Shown: positions 7,903 to 12,084 of the stretch, in pieces | Layout of the letters: the number at the start of each line of letters is the position of its first letter | Position numbering within the stretch: position 1 is the stretch's first letter | Source: Syntrophaceae bacterium | GTDB lineage: Bacteria > Desulfobacterota > Syntrophia > Syntrophales > UBA5619 | DNA: 12,084 bases | Reading direction: 5' to 3' | Assembly: GCA_023249795.1 (NCBI GenBank) | Contig: JAHFBU010000021.1 | Coordinates: forward strand, 1-12,084 | Program-made: the position numbers and the translations under genes | The notes under the pieces: generated by a model | Told to the model about the DNA's origin: nothing | The model's input: the letters and a program-made list of their open reading frames with translations, nothing else | Database searches by the model: none

Positions 7903-8304
7903 ATGAAACACGTAGTCAAAGCCTTACTGGTATGTGCCGCATTGTTCTTCGCCTTTCCAACCATCTGCCCGGCGGACGACCTCATCCAGTCGCTAGCCGA
8001 AGCCAAGCAGACCAATAAGAATCTCTTCATCATCTTTAGCCGTGACGCCTGCGGCCACTGCCAGCACCTGAAGGAGATGATAAAGGACGGCAGCGTCAAG
8101 ATCAGCAGCAGCGCGTTCATTATCGCGGACATCAATAACGATGACAAAACGCAAAGCGCGGCTTTTTACAAATGGTACCCCATTAGGGGCAGCTCGCTGC
8201 CCTTCGTGGTCATAGCAAAGCCGGACGGTGCAATGATAAGCTTCCGAACCGGTGCAGGGGAGGCCGAAGAATTCAACAAGTTGATACAAAACGTGAAAAA
8301 TTGA
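7903..8304 (+). CDS. Exported thioredoxin-fold protein with CGHC motif
   Basis: Probable periplasmic thiol-disulfide protein of 133 residues. The N-terminus has a positive start (MKHVVK), a hydrophobic core and a likely signal-peptidase I site after CPA near residue 24; there is no convincing lipobox. The mature part is a short thioredoxin fold: strand LFIIFS, then active-site Cys50-Gly-His-Cys53, and a Leu-Pro pair at 99-100 that would supply the cis-proline. CGHC is the motif of protein disulfide isomerases and suggests an oxidising or isomerising role rather than the CGPC reductase type. The start at 7903 follows AAGGAG (7891-7896); an in-frame ATG at 7867 is upstream of that site. It is separated by 65 bases from tRNA-Leu and by seven bases from the next gene. 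Its partner and substrate are not evident. Confidence 0.88.
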   Translation: MKHVVKALLVCAALFFAFPTICPADDLIQSLAEAKQTNKNLFIIFSRDACGHCQHLKEMIKDGSVKISSSAFIIADINNDDKTQSAAFYKWYPIRGSSLPFVVIAKPDGAMISFRTGAGEAEEFNKLIQNVKN

Positions 8305-8311
8305 GGTTGGG

Positions 8312-10186
8312 ATGTCTGAAATTAATGGCGAGAAAACCATAAGAAAAGTGGGAGAATTGACCGTTCCAGTTCAACAAGGAACCCCTTGCATAATCGATTC
8401 TGTCGACCATGCTGCTATAAATCCAGGGGTGACCAGCCTGGATATCGACCCACGGACATTAATGAAATTATATGCAGGCAAAAATTATAATGCACTGACC
8501 GAAATTTTTGTTGAGACTCTGATCTATCTGAAAAATAATACCTTCCTGGCTGTCAATGCCGAAATGCAGAATAAAATAAATGTTTTTATTCAAAATTTTC
8601 TTTATTTCTTTACCAAGGGAGACTATGTCTTAAACGACTTGCATGCCAGAACGTTCATCAGTCTTAACACCGTTATATCGAACGTGGTGGCGATATCCGA
8701 TTTTAAAAACACAGACGCACATCTTCAGATATTGATCCCCCAAAAACAGAACCTGGCAAAGATATTGGCTCTCTATTCATCCAGAAACACGATACATCTT
8801 GAGTATAAACAATTATTCGATGCCAATCCATTTTATGCATCGTTGTGGTATTTCAGTTATTTCTGGGTAAATGATTATGGTTCTGTCTGCTATGACAATA
8901 TTATCAGGCATTTAAATAATGTTGATGACAGGCTGATGGTGGCGACGCCGGAGGTTAACGAAGCCTATTTCTCCTGTACATATTTAGGCCTTCATAATGA
9001 TATCAAAATAAAAAGAAAAATTAATGAAATTATAAAACCGCTCTTGAATGGCATCGTCATCGCAAACAAACCTGACAAGAAGAAAATAGCCATTGTTTCA
9101 GGCAAGTGGTACAGGAATACTGCGGTGTATAAGAGCTGCTTCGATTTTATTCGGAATCTGAAGGACGATTATGAGTTAACGCTTATTAATCTTGGCCAGC
9201 CGAACGACTACCTGGAAACCAGCATATTCAGGAATGTGAAAAATGTACAAATAGTTAATAATTCATTATGCGTGGATCAAATCAATGAAAATGAATTCGG
9301 GTTGGCTTATTTCCCCGATATAGGAATGGTACTGGAGAGCATCTATCTCGCCAATATGAGAATAGCGCCAATTCAGGCAGCCGGGTATGGGCATCCGGCA
9401 AGCACTTACGGCGCAGAGATAGATTACTGGATAGGCGGAGCAGATGTGGAAATACTCGAAAAAGCAGAATATAATTATTCGGAAAGACTGGTCGTGATTC
9501 CAGGTCTTGGACAGCATCCTGTATACCCGACGTATAAAATCCGGAATATTCAGAAAACAAGAGACGATTTTATTATTAACTGCCCGTGGGGGGTCAAGAA
9601 GATCAGCTACCCTTTACTTACATATTTAAGAGAAATTGTTGAAAAATCAAAAAAGAAATTATTATTTCGGTTTCTGGTTGGCGGTGGCGGCATATACAGG
9701 TTTAACAACTTCGTGCCGTATAAACGAGAAATTGAATCTATTCTCGGCAAGGATAACGTGGAAATCTTCCATGAAAAACCTTATCCGGAATATATGGCAC
9801 TCATGGAAGAGGGAGATATAACTCTTGATTCATACCCTTATGGCGGTTATGGCAGCATGATAGACTCCATTTACCTGAGAAAACCTTTTGTATCATTTGA
9901 AGGCGACAGGTTCTTCAGCAGAGCGTCTTCTCAACTGCTGCGAGAAATGGGATTGAGTGAACTTATATCAACAAACAAAGAAGAATATGTAACCAAGGCT
10001 TTAAGACTTATTCATGACGACAAATACATGAACGGCCTCTGCGAAAAGTTTAAAAATATCGATTTACATGGCCGGCTGTTCTTCTCCGGTCTTGACAAGA
10101 ACTTCAAGAAAACCATTGATTATCTGATTGAAAATCACGAAACCCTAAGAAATGAAGGCACAAAAAAACCGATTATAATAAACTGA
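8312..10186 (+). CDS. GT41-family glycosyltransferase (HMW1C/NGT- and OGT-like)
   Basis: Likely cytoplasmic protein glycosyltransferase of 624 residues, close to the roughly 620 of the Actinobacillus HMW1C-type N-glycosyltransferase. An all-helical N-terminal domain (to about 250) precedes two Rossmann-like halves. Family signatures as I recall them: MRIAPIQAAGYGHPAST (349-365), Lys430 at the UDP-contacting lysine of OGT/HMW1C, His487 and Asp518 in the HEKPYPEYM and DSYPYGGYGSMIDS segments, and SRASSQL (536-542), which resembles the OGT donor-site region. The segment 260-275 matches the OGT loop that carries the active-site histidine, but here the position is Asn269/Thr270. GAGG (8303-8306) overlapping the upstream stop supports the ATG and translational coupling. 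The gene is markedly AT-rich (20 G/C of 60 at 8521-8580, against 35 of 60 at 7201-7260) with many ATA and AGA codons, suggesting acquisition. No adhesin substrate gene is in the window; a carbohydrate-polymer transferase role cannot be excluded. Confidence 0.82.
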   Translation: MSEINGEKTIRKVGELTVPVQQGTPCIIDSVDHAAINPGVTSLDIDPRTLMKLYAGKNYNALTEIFVETLIYLKNNTFLAVNAEMQNKINVFIQNFLYFFTKGDYVLNDLHARTFISLNTVISNVVAISDFKNTDAHLQILIPQKQNLAKILALYSSRNTIHLEYKQLFDANPFYASLWYFSYFWVNDYGSVCYDNIIRHLNNVDDRLMVATPEVNEAYFSCTYLGLHNDIKIKRKINEIIKPLLNGIVIANKPDKKKIAIVSGKWYRNTAVYKSCFDFIRNLKDDYELTLINLGQPNDYLETSIFRNVKNVQIVNNSLCVDQINENEFGLAYFPDIGMVLESIYLANMRIAPIQAAGYGHPASTYGAEIDYWIGGADVEILEKAEYNYSERLVVIPGLGQHPVYPTYKIRNIQKTRDDFIINCPWGVKKISYPLLTYLREIVEKSKKKLLFRFLVGGGGIYRFNNFVPYKREIESILGKDNVEIFHEKPYPEYMALMEEGDITLDSYPYGGYGSMIDSIYLRKPFVSFEGDRFFSRASSQLLREMGLSELISTNKEEYVTKALRLIHDDKYMNGLCEKFKNIDLHGRLFFSGLDKNFKKTIDYLIENHETLRNEGTKKPIIIN

Positions 10187-11617
10187 TCAACACCCTTCGA
10201 AACAGAACTTGCCGAAGCTCTGTGGGGGCGCAAGGGGATACTCGCCGCTGTAACAGGCGAGGCAGAAGTTCTCCCGGGGAAGCCCCGTGGCTTGGACCAT
10301 ACCCTCGACGGATAGGTAGTGAAGGCTGTCCAGACCGATGAAGGAGGCAATGTCCGCCTCATCCTTCTTCTCGGCGGCTATGAGCTCTCCCCGCACAGAG
10401 AAATCAATCCCATAGGGGCATGGGTGGCGCGTCGGCGGACAACTCACCACCATGTGGATCTCCCGCGCGCCGCTCTCCCGAAGATGCCGGACACGGTTCC
10501 GGCTGGTCGTTCCCCGAATGATCGAATCCTCAACAATAATCATTCTCTTGTCGGCAATAAGCGGCTGCACGGGGTTGAGCTTGACCCGGACGCCGAAATC
10601 ACGCATCGCCTGGCTCGGCTGGATGAAGGTTCGCCCCACATAGTGGTTCCGGATCATCCCCATCTCAAAGGGAAGTCCGCTTTCTTCAGCGTAGCCGAGG
10701 GCGGCATAGTTTCCTGAATCGGGAAAGGGCATGACGAAGTCCGCATCGGGCCGGTACTCCCGGGCGAGGCTGCGGCCGAGTCGCTTCCGGCAGAGGTAAA
10801 CGTTCTGGCCGAAGACCTGGCTGTCGGGCCGGGAGAAGTAGATCAACTCGAAGATGCAGTGGGAAGGCCTCTCTTGTGCAAAAGGCGTTATGCTGTGGAG
10901 CCCCTCATCGTCGATAATGATGATCTCGCCAGGCTGGACGTCCCGCACATATTTCGCCCCGACGAGGTCGAAGGCACAGGTTTCCGAGGCCACCACCCAT
11001 CCGCCGTTAAGGCGTCCCAGCGACAGCGGCCGGAACCCCCGAGGGTCGCGTACGGCGACTACGCGGTTTCGGGTCAGCATGACGATGCTGTAGGCACCCT
11101 GCACCCGGGCAAGGGCCTTTGTCAGCGCCTCTTCCAACCCTTCTTTCAGGTTGGGCGCCATCAGATGGACGATCACCTCGCTGTCCATCGTGGATTGGAA
11201 GATCGATCCCTTCTGTTCGAGCTCCGAGCGAAGTTCCAGCGCGTTGATCAGGTTTCCATTGTGGGCGAGCGCATAGTATTCGTCGGCATGGTGAACCAAA
11301 AAAGGCTGGGCATTGGAGAGTACGGATGATCCCGTCGTGGAATAGCGGACATGGCCGATCGCAAGACGACCGGGGAGTTTCGAAAGGGTATCCTCGCGGA
11401 ACACCTCCGAAGCGAGTCCCATCCCCTTGTGCGCCCAGACCTGACAGCCGTCCGCCGAGGTGATCCCCGCGCTTTCCTGTCCCCGGTGTTGAAGGGCAAA
11501 CAGGCCAAAGAAGGCCACCCGTGCCGCATCCTCGTGGCCAAACACCGCAAACACGCCGCACTCCTCGCGTGGCTTGTCTTCCCGTAAGTCTTCATTCATC
11601 ATATTCTTTTTCCCCAT
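10187..11617 (-). CDS. purF: Amidophosphoribosyltransferase (glutamine PRPP amidotransferase)
   Basis: First committed enzyme of purine synthesis: PRPP plus glutamine gives phosphoribosylamine. Of 476 residues, the N-terminal Ntn glutaminase domain follows a propeptide ending REE, with nucleophile Cys20 in ECGVF. RGQESAGI (45-52), GHVRYSTTG (88-96) and HNGNL (119-123) are glutaminase motifs. The transferase domain has RNHYVGRTFIQPSQ (323-336) and the PRPP loop IIVEDSIIRGTTS (360-372). Cysteines at 254, 400 (or 393), 452 and 455 match the [4Fe-4S] ligands of the Bacillus-type enzyme, which senses oxygen and confers stability. The ATG at 11617 is the outermost in-frame one but has no Shine-Dalgarno; the in-frame ATG at 11602 has GGGGA eight bases upstream and may be the true start. 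The gene is monocistronic here, convergent with the glycosyltransferase with no bases between the two stops. Confidence 0.97.
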   Translation of the reverse strand: MGKKNMMNEDLREDKPREECGVFAVFGHEDAARVAFFGLFALQHRGQESAGITSADGCQVWAHKGMGLASEVFREDTLSKLPGRLAIGHVRYSTTGSSVLSNAQPFLVHHADEYYALAHNGNLINALELRSELEQKGSIFQSTMDSEVIVHLMAPNLKEGLEEALTKALARVQGAYSIVMLTRNRVVAVRDPRGFRPLSLGRLNGGWVVASETCAFDLVGAKYVRDVQPGEIIIIDDEGLHSITPFAQERPSHCIFELIYFSRPDSQVFGQNVYLCRKRLGRSLAREYRPDADFVMPFPDSGNYAALGYAEESGLPFEMGMIRNHYVGRTFIQPSQAMRDFGVRVKLNPVQPLIADKRMIIVEDSIIRGTTSRNRVRHLRESGAREIHMVVSCPPTRHPCPYGIDFSVRGELIAAEKKDEADIASFIGLDSLHYLSVEGMVQATGLPRENFCLACYSGEYPLAPPQSFGKFCFEGC

Positions 11618-11683
11618 GAGGATCGAAAAAGACTTTCCGTCTCCGTTGAACGTTCGTCCCTCAGTTTGTCTATTTTCTTTATA

Positions 11684-11712
11684 ATTTTAGGGATGTTAAT
11701 CTTTATCGCCAA
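11684..11712 (-). promoter_or_regulatory. Candidate purF promoter
   Basis: Minus-strand TTGGCG (11707-11712) and TAAAAT (11684-11689) are separated by 17 bases, four and five matches of six. They would give a leader of about 60 bases. A TTGACA further upstream (11775-11780) has only a poor partner, TATTCA, at the same spacing and is a weaker alternative. Confidence 0.45.
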
Positions 11713-11720
11713 ACATTCTT

Positions 11721-11746
11721 CCAAGGGGTCCAAATTTCCCCCTTGG
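11721..11746 (+). repeat. Inverted repeat upstream of purF
   Basis: CCAAGGGG (11721-11728) and CCCCTTGG (11739-11746) form a perfect 8-bp stem around a 10-base spacer, just upstream of the candidate purF -35. No T tract follows on either strand, so an operator-like dyad is more likely than a terminator. No regulator is assigned. Confidence 0.5.
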
Positions 11747-11867
11747 TTCTTTGAATAATTGGAAAAGGAATCTTTGTCAATATATCTTTATCCGGGTCGC
11801 CAGGGGAAGACCCTCATTAGCTTTTGTTTTACCTCCCTTTTTTTGACAGCTCATTTTCTCAATGGTA

Positions 11868-11897
11868 GTGGCATCGGCAAAGGATTGCCGATGGCAC
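11868..11897 (+). repeat. Near-perfect inverted repeat in the purF divergent region
   Basis: Two 13-base arms (11868-11880 and 11885-11897) pair with one mismatch around the tetraloop AGGA. No T tract follows on either strand. It could be an RNA hairpin or a protein-binding dyad. Confidence 0.5.
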
Positions 11898-11938
11898 TTC
11901 TCCGAATCATCACCTCCGGCCCGATTGCCAATATTGCC

Positions 11939-11967
11939 TTGACATGCAGGACCGTTCTTCCTATATT
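11939..11967 (+). promoter_or_regulatory. Strong candidate sigma-70 promoter toward the right-end gene
   Basis: TTGACA (11939-11944) and TATATT (11962-11967) at 17-base spacing, six and five matches of six to consensus. Transcription would start near 11974 and give a leader of about 80 bases to the ATG at 12057. Confidence 0.7.
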
Positions 11968-12009
11968 CCTTCCCCAAAGGACTTTATAAAGCGAAATAAC
12001 GCGTTACCG

Positions 12010-12060
12010 ATGAAAACAGCAGTCATCAAACCCCTTGCATGCGGAGGCTTCAGTTTATGA
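12010..12060 (+). CDS. Possible 16-codon leader ORF overlapping the next start
   Basis: ATG at 12010 opens a 16-residue frame (MKTAVIKPLACGGFSL) whose TGA at 12058-12060 overlaps the next gene's ATG as ATGA. It lies downstream of the strong promoter and contains the next gene's Shine-Dalgarno. No good site precedes its own ATG, so it may be chance. Confidence 0.25.
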   Translation: MKTAVIKPLACGGFSL

Positions 12061-12084
12061 AAAACGATCACAGGGCGGTATGGA
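12057..12084 (+). CDS. Start of an unidentified gene (partial)
   Basis: ATG at 12057 preceded by GGAGG (12043-12047) with a nine-base spacer, and 83 bases after the promoter's predicted start. Only nine codons (MKNDHRAVW) are in the window, too few to identify the product. Confidence 0.5.

Larger units (their letters stand above)
11618..12056. other. Divergent intergenic region between purF and the right-end gene
   Basis: About 440 bases without a supported long gene. It holds promoter candidates in both directions and two inverted repeats. AT-rich stretches and short open frames (a 76-codon frame on plus at 11759, a 66-codon one on minus at 11777-11977) overlap the repeats and lack recognisable sequence or ribosome-binding sites. 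Confidence 0.6.

Noticed and set aside
7903..8304. Lipoprotein signal for the thioredoxin-like protein
   Set aside because: The cysteine at residue 22 is preceded by PTI, which does not fit a lipobox; a signal-peptidase I site fits better.
7751..10186. tRNA-Leu as the attachment site of an integrated island
   Set aside because: No copy of the tRNA 3' end is visible downstream and there is no integrase in the window.
10155..10186. T tract on the minus strand after purF as a terminator
   Set aside because: The run of A at about 10162-10168 has no GC-rich stem before it on the minus strand.
11870..11892. Sigma-54 promoter resemblance (TGGC...TTGC)
   Set aside because: The GG to GC spacing is 15 bases rather than the required 10; the pattern comes from the inverted repeat.

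Overview
The window looks like chromosomal DNA from a Gram-negative bacterium, most likely a delta-proteobacterial (Desulfobacterota, Syntrophales-like) lineage. Reasons: a mreB-mreC-mreD-mrdA cell-shape operon divergent from a PpiD/SurA-type envelope foldase, a [4Fe-4S]-type PurF, and GC-rich core genes. The taxon is an inference from gene style; nothing in the sequence names a species.

Left part (1-3373, minus strand): a compact elongasome operon read right to left, mreB, mreC, mreD, then mrdA (PBP2). mreB starts at TTG behind a strong AGGAGG site. mreC/mreD share an ATGA overlap, mreD/mrdA overlap by 35 bp, and mrdA runs off the window just after its SxxK active-site motif. A 263-bp divergent intergenic region (3374-3636) holds promoter candidates for both directions.

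Middle (3637-7456, plus strand): a two-gene unit. The first gene encodes a membrane-anchored PpiD-like periplasmic foldase that appears to lack the parvulin domain. Seven bases after its stop lies a 737-residue protein of unknown function with an N-terminal EF-hand loop, a cysteine cluster and C-terminal membrane segments. A hairpin with a T tract (7526-7560) then closes the minus-strand tRNA-Ala(GGC) gene, which is divergent from tRNA-Leu(CAA), with back-to-back promoters between them.

Right part (7751-10186, plus strand): tRNA-Leu is followed, with no visible terminator, by a small exported thioredoxin-fold protein (CGHC) and then by a distinctly AT-rich gene for a GT41 (HMW1C/OGT-like) glycosyltransferase. 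The AT-rich gene is the clearest accessory element and the best candidate for something unusual: it keeps the sugar-nucleotide-site Lys, His and Asp but seems to lack the active-site histidine of its family. Its stop codon abuts the stop of the convergent purF (10187-11617, minus). Beyond purF is a divergent intergenic region with a near-consensus plus-strand promoter, two inverted repeats, a possible 16-codon leader ORF and the first codons of a gene that continues outside the window.

Functionally the core genes serve cell-wall elongation, envelope protein folding, translation and the first step of purine synthesis. The thioredoxin/glycosyltransferase pair is the accessory insert.
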